Below, piece by piece: positions 1-7,041 of a DNA stretch of 15,729 nucleotides. Made by a program: the position numbers and the translations under genes. Origin of the DNA: Thermoleophilia bacterium (GTDB lineage Bacteria; Actinomycetota; Thermoleophilia; Gaiellales; SKUG01); NCBI GenBank assembly GCA_025964465.1, contig JAOPYS010000153.1, positions 1 to 15,729 of the forward strand, given 5' to 3'. Numbering within the stretch: position 1 is the stretch's first letter; every line of letters begins with the position of its first letter. A model generated the notes under the pieces. The model saw only the letters and a program-made list of their open reading frames with translations, searched no databases and had not been told where the DNA came from.

Positions 1-1417
1 CGACCTCCTGCCAGTGCGTGGCCGTCCAGTACATGATGCCGCGCACGTCGCGCTGCCACGCCAGCCAGCCGAGCGCGCGCGGGGTCGGGCGCAGCTCGTC
101 GACGAACAGGTCGGGGTACGGCTGCCAGGTCGTGATCGAGGGGTACCACCAGGTGTCGCGGCCGGCGGCGCGCTCGCGCGCCACGTCCTCGGGGTGGAAG
201 CGGGAGGCGGAGACGTTGGGCGCCCAGATGTCGACGGAGCCCGCGAACGCCCGCGCCGATGCCTCCCGCGTCACGAGCAGGCGCAGGGCCGGGTCGGCCT
301 CGTGCACGAGCTCGTGCAGCTCGCGCACCGCGCCCGCGTCGGCCTCGTCCGGCTCGTCGATCGCGAACACGTACGCACGGTCGGCCCACCCGTTCGAGCG
401 CGCCCATCGCGCCGCCGAGCGCAGGTAGGCGACGGCGCGCGGGCGGTCCTGACCGAGCGGGTCCGGGAAGGGGTAGTCGAGGTAGAAGGGGATGCGCACG
501 CTCGCCACGCCGCGCCGCGAGAAGACCCGCCGCAGGTACTCCTGGTCGCCGGCCAGGCCCGCGTGCCCCGTTGGCGCACCTGTGGGCAGCGCGCCCACGT
601 CGCCGGCCGAGAGCCGCGAGTCCGCGAGCAGGCCCGCGTAGCGCTCGATCGTGTCGCGCAGCTCGACCGATCCGCCCTCCACCCCCTCGAACCGCACGAC
701 CTGGCTCGCGTCCAGGCCCACGTGCGACGCCAGGGTCGGCACGCGAGGGATGACCGCACCGCGCACGCTGACGCGCACGGGCACCCGCGCGAGGATGCCG
801 GCGTCGCCACCCGAGCGGCGGCCGGCCTTCGTCGCGCGACGCACGCGCACGACGCCCACGTAGGTGTCGGGGGCGAGGCCGACCGGGACGTCGACGTCCA
901 CCCACGCGAGCAGTGGCCGCGCACCGTCGACGACCACGTCGCGCCCCGCGGCCGGAACGAGCGGGTCGACGTACGTGCCGCTGCGCCCGGCGGGCGATCC
1001 GTGCTCCACCACCATCGCGCGCTCGAGGTACACGTGCACGTGGTCGGCCGGCACGCTCGCGCCGTCCGACGACCGCAGCGCGCTCGACTCGAGCACCACG
1101 CGCGGCTGGCCCCGCTTCGCCCAGACAGCGAGCTGCCCGCCCTCGAGCTCGCCGCGCGCCGCCTCGAGGTCGATCGTCTCGCCACCCTCGTGGTCGTCCT
1201 CGCGCACGAGTGGTGTCAGTCGCCGGATCGAGGAGAAGGTGCGCGCGTGCAGCGTCGCCGGCGCGGCGTGGACGTCCTCCTTCGGCCCGCCGCCGCCCGC
1301 GGACGAGCCCCCGCCGCATGACGCGGCGAGGAGGGCGGTCGCCGCAGCGACCACGGCACGCGAGGAGGGCTTCACCGAGCGCCCATCGGCAGGGCGCACG
1401 AGCGGCCTGAGCTTCAC
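1..1417 (-). CDS. DUF4091 / GH123-like lipoprotein, partial (3' end off window)
   Basis: The frame is open from a GTG at 1417 to the left edge, giving about 472 residues without a stop. The N-terminus carries a lipoprotein signal: a hydrophobic run ending LLAASC, then a Gly/Ser-rich linker, so the protein is probably lipid-anchored outside the membrane. A beta-rich N-terminal region is followed by a catalytic-like half with FAIDEPDE (D354, E355) and, near the edge, GIMYWTATHW. An acidic Asp-Glu pair at the end of a strand, followed by a tryptophan-rich strand, is typical of DUF4091 and glycoside hydrolase family 123, which acts on N-acetylhexosaminides by substrate-assisted catalysis. The substrate here is unknown. 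The GTG overlaps the rhomboid stop (GTGA), so translation is probably coupled. A second in-frame GTG at 1375 (MKPSSRAVV...) would give a more compact signal peptide and is a real alternative start. Confidence 0.75.
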   Translation of the reverse strand, partial: MKLRPLVRPADGRSVKPSSRAVVAAATALLAASCGGGSSAGGGGPKEDVHAAPATLHARTFSSIRRLTPLVREDDHEGGETIDLEAARGELEGGQLAVWAKRGQPRVVLESSALRSSDGASVPADHVHVYLERAMVVEHGSPAGRSGTYVDPLVPAAGRDVVVDGARPLLAWVDVDVPVGLAPDTYVGVVRVRRATKAGRRSGGDAGILARVPVRVSVRGAVIPRVPTLASHVGLDASQVVRFEGVEGGSVELRDTIERYAGLLADSRLSAGDVGALPTGAPTGHAGLAGDQEYLRRVFSRRGVASVRIPFYLDYPFPDPLGQDRPRAVAYLRSAARWARSNGWADRAYVFAIDEPDEADAGAVRELHELVHEADPALRLLVTREASARAFAGSVDIWAPNVSASRFHPEDVARERAAGRDTWWYPSITTWQPYPDLFVDELRPTPRALGWLAWQRDVRGIMYWTATHWQEV

Positions 1418-2442
1418 GCCGGTCCGTTCGACGCTGGACCGGATGCCTGCACCCGGGGCTGGTCGTCGGTCGGGTCGATCGTGATGCGCCCGTCCACCGG
1501 AGCGCCGTCCCGATCGAACCGGCATGCGTACGCCGCGGGGTCGTCGGTCGGCTCGCACGACAGGTCGCGGAGGGTGAGCCCGCCGGTGAACTGCGCGCCG
1601 TCGAGGTGGTGCGTCAGCAACGGCGCGACGATCCGCCCACGGGCCGAACGGGCCTCGTCGGGGAGCACGCGAGGGCCGAGCGCGAGCACGGCCACGACAG
1701 GAATGGCGGCCACGACGAGCGCCGCGGCGACCGCGCGCCGGGGCGAGCCCGCGGGCGTCTCCTCCGAGCGGCGGCGCCGCCAGCACACGGCCCCGACCAG
1801 TACCCCGGCGACGAACCCGCCGAGGTGCCCGCCGATCGACACTCCGGGCGCGATGAACGTGTAGATCGCGTTGAGGATGAGGAGCGGGCGCACCGTCACG
1901 CCCACGGCCGTGCGGCCGCGCGGGTCGAGCGCCACTGCGCACCCCATCAGCCCGAACAGCACGCCCGATGCACCGATCGCCACGGTCGTGCCACTGACGA
2001 GGATCGAGACCACGCTCGTCAGCACCGCCGACCACAGCACGGTCGCCAGCACCACGGTGCGGCCCGCGAGGTGTTCGACCAGCCGGCCCACGATCACGAG
2101 GAAGGCCGCGTTGAGCACCACGTGCATGACGTTGCCGTGCAGCAGGTTGGCGGTCAGCAGCTTCCACCACGAGCCCGTGGCGATCGCCCCGAGGCTCGAC
2201 CCGCCGGCGCGGGCCAGGTCGACCGCATCGGGGCTGGTGCCGTACTTCGAGAACTCCCAGAGCGTCACCGCGACGGTCGCGACCAGGAACACCGCCGTAA
2301 CCACCGGCGTGCCGGGTTCACCGATGTCGACCTCGGCCGGGATGCGTGCCGCCGCGCGACGCACCCGGTCACGGTTGACCGCCCCGATGCGCGCCCCACG
2401 CCAGCCATCGGCCGGGCCGTTCTCCGTGGCCCGCGCCCGCAT
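1414..2442 (-). CDS. Rhomboid family intramembrane serine protease
   Basis: This 342-residue membrane protein has the rhomboid signature. HGNVMHVVLN (H102, H107, N111) lies in the second core helix, GASG holds the nucleophile S159, and GGHLGGF holds the catalytic His206. Rhomboids cleave transmembrane substrates inside the bilayer; the substrate here is not known. After the six-helix core there is an Arg-rich loop (about 222-236), a further hydrophobic helix (about 237-256) and an 85-residue C-terminal domain with two cysteines (C296, C307) that is probably outside the membrane. I chose the ATG at 2442 because GGAGG lies 5 bases upstream. The frame also offers ATGs at 2466 and 2460 with poorer ribosome sites. 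The gene lies 30 bases after the exonuclease and overlaps the downstream lipoprotein start by 4 bases. Confidence 0.9.
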   Translation of the reverse strand: MRARATENGPADGWRGARIGAVNRDRVRRAAARIPAEVDIGEPGTPVVTAVFLVATVAVTLWEFSKYGTSPDAVDLARAGGSSLGAIATGSWWKLLTANLLHGNVMHVVLNAAFLVIVGRLVEHLAGRTVVLATVLWSAVLTSVVSILVSGTTVAIGASGVLFGLMGCAVALDPRGRTAVGVTVRPLLILNAIYTFIAPGVSIGGHLGGFVAGVLVGAVCWRRRRSEETPAGSPRRAVAAALVVAAIPVVAVLALGPRVLPDEARSARGRIVAPLLTHHLDGAQFTGGLTLRDLSCEPTDDPAAYACRFDRDGAPVDGRITIDPTDDQPRVQASGPASNGPA

Positions 2443-2447
2443 CGGGT

Positions 2448-2452
2448 CCTCC
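2448..2452 (-). promoter_or_regulatory. Shine-Dalgarno site deciding the rhomboid start
   Basis: On the minus strand GGAGG sits 5 bases before the ATG at 2442. The two upstream in-frame ATGs (2460 and 2466) lack such a site, so this one favours the shorter protein. Confidence 0.6.
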
Positions 2453-2472
2453 GGCTGCATGCGCATCGCCGG

Positions 2473-3033
2473 TCAGACCGCGTGGACGTGGCGTGACTTG
2501 ATGGCGTGGTGGCCGATCAGCTCGTCGACCGAGCGTGCCCCCGCCTCGTCGATGCACGCGCGCAGGATGGCGGAGCAGGCCGCGGCATCGCTGAGCGCGT
2601 CGTGGTGCACGAGCTCCGCCCCCACGTGCGCCGCCACGGTCGGCAGCTTGTGGTTGGGCAGGTCCTTCCACGTCCGGCGCGACATCTGCACGGTGCACAG
2701 GTACGGCGACGTGGGCGGTGCCATCCCGTACAGCTCGCAGCAGCCCCGGATGACGCCGACGTCGAACGCGGCGTTGTGCGCGACCATCGTCAGGTCGCCC
2801 ATCATCTCCATCGCCTCGTCCCACACCTCGGGGAACTCCGGCGCGTCCTGCGTCATGTCGGGCGAGATGCCGTGCACGCGCACGTTGCTCCAGTGGTACG
2901 CGTTGTAGGGCGGGCGGATCAGCCACGCCTGGCGATACCGCTCCACGCCGTCCTCAACCACCACGACGCCGAGGGCGCAGGCGCTCGCTCCGCTCCGTGT
3001 CGCCGTCTCGAAGTCCAGGGCCGCCCATCGCAT
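2473..3033 (-). CDS. DnaQ-like DEDDh 3'-5' exonuclease
   Basis: This 186-residue protein is a single RNase-H-like exonuclease domain. Motif I is DFETA (D7, E9), motif II is VAHNAAFD (D91), and motif III is HHDALSDA (H144, D149). This is the complete DEDDh metal-binding set of DnaQ-type exonucleases. The size suits a stand-alone exonuclease rather than a polymerase proofreading domain. It could work as a proofreading subunit (epsilon-like) or in DNA or RNA repair and turnover; the sequence does not decide. The ATG at 3033 places the MRWAALDFET strand at the N-terminus, as usual for the family. There is no clear Shine-Dalgarno sequence, but TACCAT lies 7 bases upstream, so the message may be leaderless. 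The rhomboid gene follows 30 bases downstream. Confidence 0.92.
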   Translation of the reverse strand: MRWAALDFETATRSGASACALGVVVVEDGVERYRQAWLIRPPYNAYHWSNVRVHGISPDMTQDAPEFPEVWDEAMEMMGDLTMVAHNAAFDVGVIRGCCELYGMAPPTSPYLCTVQMSRRTWKDLPNHKLPTVAAHVGAELVHHDALSDAAACSAILRACIDEAGARSVDELIGHHAIKSRHVHAV

Positions 3034-3040
3034 GTCGACG

Positions 3041-3046
3041 ATGGTA
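3041..3046 (-). promoter_or_regulatory. Candidate -10 box (TACCAT) of a leaderless exonuclease transcript
   Basis: TACCAT fits the TANNNT pattern and ends 7 bases before the ATG at 3033, which would put the transcription start at or next to the A of the start codon. No convincing -35 box is visible. This is inferred from spacing only. Confidence 0.35.
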
Positions 3047-3095
3047 GAGCCGGCATCGGCCGCTTCCCCGACCTCGCGACCCCCGTTCGCGGCGG

Positions 3096-4481
3096 TCAGC
3101 GGCGGGTGACCTCGAGCGGGAGCGAGCCCTCGGGGCGGCGGATGAAGCCCACGTGTGGGCGCAGCTCGAACCCCGCGGGTGCGGCCAGCTCGTAGCGCTG
3201 CAGGATCGTCGCCAGCACGAGCACCAGCTCCTGCAGCGCGAAGCTCGACCCGATGCAGATGCGCGGGCCCGTGCCGAACGGCAGGTACGCCATCCGCGGG
3301 CGGGCGCGCACGGTCGCCTCGTCGAGGAAGCGCCCGGGGCGGAAGTCGAGCGGCTCGTCCCACCAGCGCGGGTCGCGGTGGATGCCACCGATCGGCACCA
3401 CGATGTCGGTGCCGGGGCGCAGCACGTGCCCGCCCGGCAGCGTCACCGGCTCGATCGGGTCGCGGACGGTGGAGTACACCGCCGGGTGCAGGCGCAGCGT
3501 CTCGTCCACCACGGCGCGCACCGTGCGCAGCGCACGCAGGTCGCCGGCACCCGCCGCGCGCCCCCCGAGCACCTCGTCGACCTCGGCCCGCGCGCGGGCC
3601 TGCTCCTTCGGGTGCAGCCCCATCAGCGCCAGGCACCACCCGAGCGTGGCGGCGGTCGTGTCGTGCCCGGCGAGCAGCATCGTCACGGCCTCGTCGCGCA
3701 CCTCCTCGTCGGTGAAGCTCGACCCGTCGTCCTCGTCGCGCGCGGCGAGCAGGCGCGAGAGCAGGTCGCCGAGGCGCGCGGCGTCGCCCGCCTCGCGACG
3801 CTGGGAGATGATGCCGCGGATCACCTCGTCGACGTGGTCGCGCCCCCGCCGCATGCGCCGCGCGGCGGGCGTCAGCCCGTGTCGCAGGGCCTGCGTGCCA
3901 CCCGGCCCGGCCGCCGTGCGGTAGCCCTCGTTGAGCTGCCGCATCGCCTCGTGCAGCGCCTCGCGCTCGTGCTCGTCGAAGTCGCTGCCGAACAGCCCCA
4001 CCCCCGCCACGCGCAGCGACACGTCGTAGGCGTGGCGCGCCACGTGCACCGTCCCGCGCTCCGGCCACGCGTCGAGCATGTCGTTGGCGATCGCCACCGT
4101 GGCGTCCGCGAACGGCTCGATGTTGCGCGGCGTGAACACCGGCGCGGCCAGCTTGCGGTGGCGGCGGTGCAGCTCGCCGTCGGAGGTGATCAGCCCGTTG
4201 CCGAGCACGAAACGCGTGGCCCGGAGCCCGTCGCCCTTCACGTAGTCGCGCGGCTCGCGGACCATGATCCGCTCGAGCGTGTCCAGGTCGAAGCAGACCA
4301 CCATGCCGATCGGGCCCACCCGCAGCCCGACGATGTCGCCGTAGCGGTCGCGCAGCCGCGTGTACCAGGCGACCGGGTCGTCGAAGAAGGTCGCCAGCCA
4401 CCGGGCGGACCCCACCAGGTTCGGTCCCGCGGGGAAGCCGTCGCGCCGCGGCGGGCGAACGGTGGCCGAGGCCTCGCTCAA
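3096..4481 (-). CDS. Cytochrome P450
   Basis: This 461-residue protein has all the P450 landmarks. The oxygen-activating I-helix motif is AGHDTT (271-276), the K-helix ExxR is ETLR (E327, R330), and the heme loop is FGTGPRICIG with thiolate ligand C409. The family inserts one oxygen atom into organic substrates using electrons from ferredoxin/ferredoxin reductase or a reductase domain. No redox partner is encoded here. There is no N-terminal membrane anchor, so it is a soluble bacterial type. The substrate cannot be read from the sequence; the overall look (RRHRKLAAPVF, GHDTTA) resembles the CYP families seen in actinobacteria and cyanobacteria. The start is TTG at 4481, overlapping the TGA of the upstream lipoprotein (TTGA), with AAGG about 7 bases upstream. 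This implies translational coupling to the lipoprotein. Confidence 0.95.
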   Translation of the reverse strand: MSEASATVRPPRRDGFPAGPNLVGSARWLATFFDDPVAWYTRLRDRYGDIVGLRVGPIGMVVCFDLDTLERIMVREPRDYVKGDGLRATRFVLGNGLITSDGELHRRHRKLAAPVFTPRNIEPFADATVAIANDMLDAWPERGTVHVARHAYDVSLRVAGVGLFGSDFDEHEREALHEAMRQLNEGYRTAAGPGGTQALRHGLTPAARRMRRGRDHVDEVIRGIISQRREAGDAARLGDLLSRLLAARDEDDGSSFTDEEVRDEAVTMLLAGHDTTAATLGWCLALMGLHPKEQARARAEVDEVLGGRAAGAGDLRALRTVRAVVDETLRLHPAVYSTVRDPIEPVTLPGGHVLRPGTDIVVPIGGIHRDPRWWDEPLDFRPGRFLDEATVRARPRMAYLPFGTGPRICIGSSFALQELVLVLATILQRYELAAPAGFELRPHVGFIRRPEGSLPLEVTRR

Positions 4482-4942
4482 CCCGAGCCCTTGGCGGAGT
4501 AGCCGGCCTTCTTGAGGGCCCGGTTGGCGCGGTCGAGGCGGTCGACGATCTGCCCGGCCTCGCTGTACAGCTCCGCCTCGGCCGGATCGTTCTCGCCGAG
4601 CTGCGCGAGCTTGCCGAACAGGTCCGCGTAGTCGCGCAGCGCGGCGACGAGCTGCCGGTTCTCGTTCTTCGCATCGTCCGGCGGGTCGAGCTTCGCCGCG
4701 GTCCTCGCCGCAGCAGCGAGCGAGACGTGCGCCTTCGACAGCGCGTCCTTCCGCTGCGCTGCCGTGGCCGTGGGCCCCGCCTTGCGGGACGCGTCCTTGG
4801 CGTCCGCGAGCTGGCCCTGCATCCGCCCGAGGCCCGCCTCGTACGCGTCCTTGTCGCCGCCACCACCCCCGCCGCAGCCCGCGAGCACCACGGCGCAGGC
4901 GACCAGGCAGGAGATGAGGATGGCGAGGCGTCGGGCGGTCAT
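4478..4942 (-). CDS. Small lipoprotein, paralogue of the next gene upstream
   Basis: This 154-residue protein opens with a lipoprotein signal (MTARRLAILISCLVACAVVL) and the lipobox LAGC, with acylated Cys23, followed by a run of six glycines. The mature part looks alpha-helical and rich in Ala, Asp and Lys. It contains LDPPDDAKNENRQLVAALRDYAD around the middle, and the pattern of PP, then an acidic or amide stretch, then a long LRD helix recurs in the neighbouring lipoprotein. The two are probably an old tandem duplication. I recognise no enzymatic motif; a helical-bundle envelope or binding protein is a guess. The ATG at 4942 is preceded by TAGGGT 6 bases upstream and by no good ribosome site. 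Its stop overlaps the P450 start. Confidence 0.8.
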   Translation of the reverse strand: MTARRLAILISCLVACAVVLAGCGGGGGGDKDAYEAGLGRMQGQLADAKDASRKAGPTATAAQRKDALSKAHVSLAAAARTAAKLDPPDDAKNENRQLVAALRDYADLFGKLAQLGENDPAEAELYSEAGQIVDRLDRANRALKKAGYSAKGSG

Positions 4943-4948
4943 GCGGGG

Positions 4949-4954
4949 ACCCTA
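4949..4954 (-). promoter_or_regulatory. Candidate -10 box (TAGGGT) before a lipoprotein gene
   Basis: TAGGGT fits TANNNT and lies 6 bases before the ATG at 4942. It could give a leaderless message for this lipoprotein and the P450, separate from read-through of the malic enzyme operon. A -35 is at best weak (GGGACG, 17 bases further up). Confidence 0.3.
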
Positions 4955-4985
4955 CCCGCCACGCGGCCGATCGTCCCCGCGCGGC

Positions 4986-5447
4986 TCAGAGCCCGGCGTC
5001 CACGCCCGCACGGTCGAGCCGGGCCGCGGCATCGCCCACGCGCCGGAACGAGTCGTCGGAGGCGAACTTCGCCGTGAGCGCCCGCGCCTTCGTCGGGTTC
5101 GTGTCGGCCAGCTCCGTCGCCCGCACCAGCAGCGTCACCGCGTCGGCCATGTCGCGCACGCCCTGGACCAGGTCGTGGTGCTCGTCGCGCAGCTCCTCCG
5201 GCGGTTCGATCTCGTCGAGGCGCGATGCCGCGTCGCGCAGCGCGAGCTGCGCCGTCCGCAGCTTGGCCGCGTCGGCGGGCGTGGCGTTGCCGCCGCCGGC
5301 CTCCCCGATCGCGTCGCCGTAGGAGGATTCGAGGTCCCCCATCGTGTCGCGTAGCTCCTTCGCGTAGTCCGCCTTGGAGACGGACCCGCACCCCACCGCC
5401 AGCAGCGCCGCCACCAGCACGAGCACGCCTGCCCGGACCGCGCGCAC
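4986..5447 (-). CDS. Small lipoprotein, tandem paralogue
   Basis: This 153-residue protein starts with a lipoprotein signal (MRAVRAGVLVLVAALLAVGC, lipobox LAVGC, Cys20). The mature part is predicted helical. The central stretch IEPPEELRDEHHDLVQGVRD aligns with the corresponding region of the downstream lipoprotein, and the C-terminal AAARLDRAG resembles its VDRLDRANRA. Such small lipoproteins with a PPxxLxxxHxxL-type motif look familiar from actinobacterial genomes, but I know of no assigned function. The GTG start at 5447 follows directly on the TAG stop of the malic enzyme with no gap (TAGGTG) and no strong ribosome site, so it is probably translated by re-initiation from that gene. A 43-base gap separates it from the next lipoprotein. 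Confidence 0.8.
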   Translation of the reverse strand: MRAVRAGVLVLVAALLAVGCGSVSKADYAKELRDTMGDLESSYGDAIGEAGGGNATPADAAKLRTAQLALRDAASRLDEIEPPEELRDEHHDLVQGVRDMADAVTLLVRATELADTNPTKARALTAKFASDDSFRRVGDAAARLDRAGVDAGL

Positions 5448-6917
5448 CTAGCGGACACCCGCGACGGAGGCCCCGACTTCCCCGGGGATGCGCAGCGGCG
5501 TGGTGCCCTCGGGCATCTTCCTCGCCACGCCTCCCTCGCGCGCAGCCTGCGCGACGGCGGCCGCGACGGCCGTCGCCACCTCCTCGTTGAAGACCGACGG
5601 GATGATGTAGTCCTCGTTGAGCTGCTCCTGCGGGATGACCTCGGCGATGGCGTGCGCGGCGGCGACCTTCATCCCCTCGTCGATCTCGCGGGCGTAGACG
5701 TCGAGCGCGCCGCGGAACATCCCCGGGAAGCACAGCACGTTGTTGATCTGGTTGGGGTAGTCGCTGCGCCCCGTCGCGATGATCCGCACGTTGTCGGGGA
5801 CGAGCTCGGGCAGGATCTCCGGCACCGGGTTGGCCATCGCGAACACGGAGGCGTCGGGCGCCATCCGCGTCAGCTGCTCGGGCTGGACGAGGTTCGCGCC
5901 CGACAGCCCGATGAACACGTCGGCCCCGTCGAGCGCCTCGTCGAGCGCGCCCGTCACGCCGCGCGGGTTGGTCGCCTCCGCCCACCACGACAGCGGCTCG
6001 TGGTCCACGTCGCCGCGCCCGGCGTGGATGGTGCCGGCCCGGTCGACGCCGACGATGTCGCGCACGCCCGCCGCGACGAGGATGCGCGCCACCGCCGTGC
6101 CCGCAGCGCCGGCACCGAGGATGGCGACGCGAAGGTCGCCGAGCTCGCGCTCGAGCAGGCGGGTCGTGCCGATGAGCGCGGCGAGCACCACCACGGCCGT
6201 GCCGTGCTGGTCGTCGTGGAAGACCGGGATGTCGAGCTCCTCGCGCAGCCGCCGCTCGATCTCGAAGCAGCGCGGCGCGGAGATGTCCTCGAGGTTGATG
6301 CCGCCGAACCCGGGCGCGATCGCCTTGACCGTGGCGACGATCTCGTCGACGTCCTGCGTGTCGAGGCAGATCGGCCAGCTGTCGACGCCGGCGAACCGCT
6401 TGAACAGCAGCGCCTTGCCCTCCATCACCGGCATCGCCGCCTCCGGCCCGATGTCCCCCATGCCGAGCACCGCGCTGCCGTCGCTCACGACCGCCACCGT
6501 GTTGCGCTTGATCGTGAGCGCCCAGGCGCGCTCCGGCTCGTCGGCGATCGCCTGGCACACGCGCCCGACGCCCGGCGTGTACGCCATGGAGAGGTCGTCG
6601 CGCGTCTTGAGCGGCACCTTGCTCTGGATCGCGAGCTTGCCGCCGAGGTGCATGAGGAAGGTGCGGTCCGAGACCTGCTCGACCTCCGCGCCGTCCACGG
6701 CGGCGATGGCGTCGACGATCGACTGGGCCTGCGCCCGATCGGTCGCCGCGACCGTCACGTCGCGCCACAGGTGCTCGCGCGTGGTGCGCGCGATGTCGAC
6801 CGCGCCGAGGTCGCCTCCGACGTCGCCGATCGCCGCCGCGACCTTGGCGAAGGTGCCGGCGGCGCGCTCGAGGCGCACGCGGATGGTGAAGCTGTAGGAC
6901 GCGCTCGTCTGGGCCAT
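5448..6917 (-). CDS. NAD(P)-dependent malic enzyme with N-terminal ACT domain
   Basis: This 489-residue enzyme oxidatively decarboxylates malate to pyruvate and CO2, linking the TCA cycle to pyruvate and reducing power. Residues about 8-80 look like an ACT domain (TIRVRLERAAGTFAKV...GGDLGAVD), a ligand-sensing module. The malic enzyme part follows: YTPGV at 113-117, the lysine-rich EGKALLFKRF region, GGINLEDISAPRCFEIE with metal and substrate acids, and PVFHDDQHGTA with D235/D236. The Rossmann loop GAGAAG (268-273) and the NANPVPE-like AMANPVPEI strand come next. The ATG at 6917 has AGGA 7 bases upstream and gives a normal length; the frame extends to 6956 but adds an unlikely Cys/Arg-rich leader. 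Cofactor preference cannot be told with confidence. The two lipoproteins and the P450 follow in the same orientation. Confidence 0.95.
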   Translation of the reverse strand: MAQTSASYSFTIRVRLERAAGTFAKVAAAIGDVGGDLGAVDIARTTREHLWRDVTVAATDRAQAQSIVDAIAAVDGAEVEQVSDRTFLMHLGGKLAIQSKVPLKTRDDLSMAYTPGVGRVCQAIADEPERAWALTIKRNTVAVVSDGSAVLGMGDIGPEAAMPVMEGKALLFKRFAGVDSWPICLDTQDVDEIVATVKAIAPGFGGINLEDISAPRCFEIERRLREELDIPVFHDDQHGTAVVVLAALIGTTRLLERELGDLRVAILGAGAAGTAVARILVAAGVRDIVGVDRAGTIHAGRGDVDHEPLSWWAEATNPRGVTGALDEALDGADVFIGLSGANLVQPEQLTRMAPDASVFAMANPVPEILPELVPDNVRIIATGRSDYPNQINNVLCFPGMFRGALDVYAREIDEGMKVAAAHAIAEVIPQEQLNEDYIIPSVFNEEVATAVAAAVAQAAREGGVARKMPEGTTPLRIPGEVGASVAGVR

Positions 6918-7041
6918 GCGGACATCCTGCCCGTTTGCCCCCCGCCCGCGACACATCCCCCTGTGCGAAGGACGAAGGACGCCCTACGGTGGAGGAAGGC
7001 GCGTGTGGGCGCGCCTCGCCGAAGTTCGTGGGGAGAGGGCC
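6918..7041. promoter_or_regulatory. Divergent intergenic region (malic enzyme / phosphodiesterase-like gene)
   Basis: These 124 bases separate two divergent starts and must hold the 5' signals of both genes. On the plus strand TACGGT at 6985-6990 is a possible -10 box, which would give a 5' leader of about 45 bases ending in a strong GGGAGAGGG ribosome site. On the minus strand AGGA precedes the malic enzyme ATG. I see no clear operator palindrome. Confidence 0.4.

Noticed and set aside
3034..4866. Upstream extension of the exonuclease frame making a 797-residue fusion
   Set aside because: The extension is an Arg/Ala-rich shadow of the P450 and lipoprotein; motif I sits at residues 7-9 from the ATG at 3033, the normal place.
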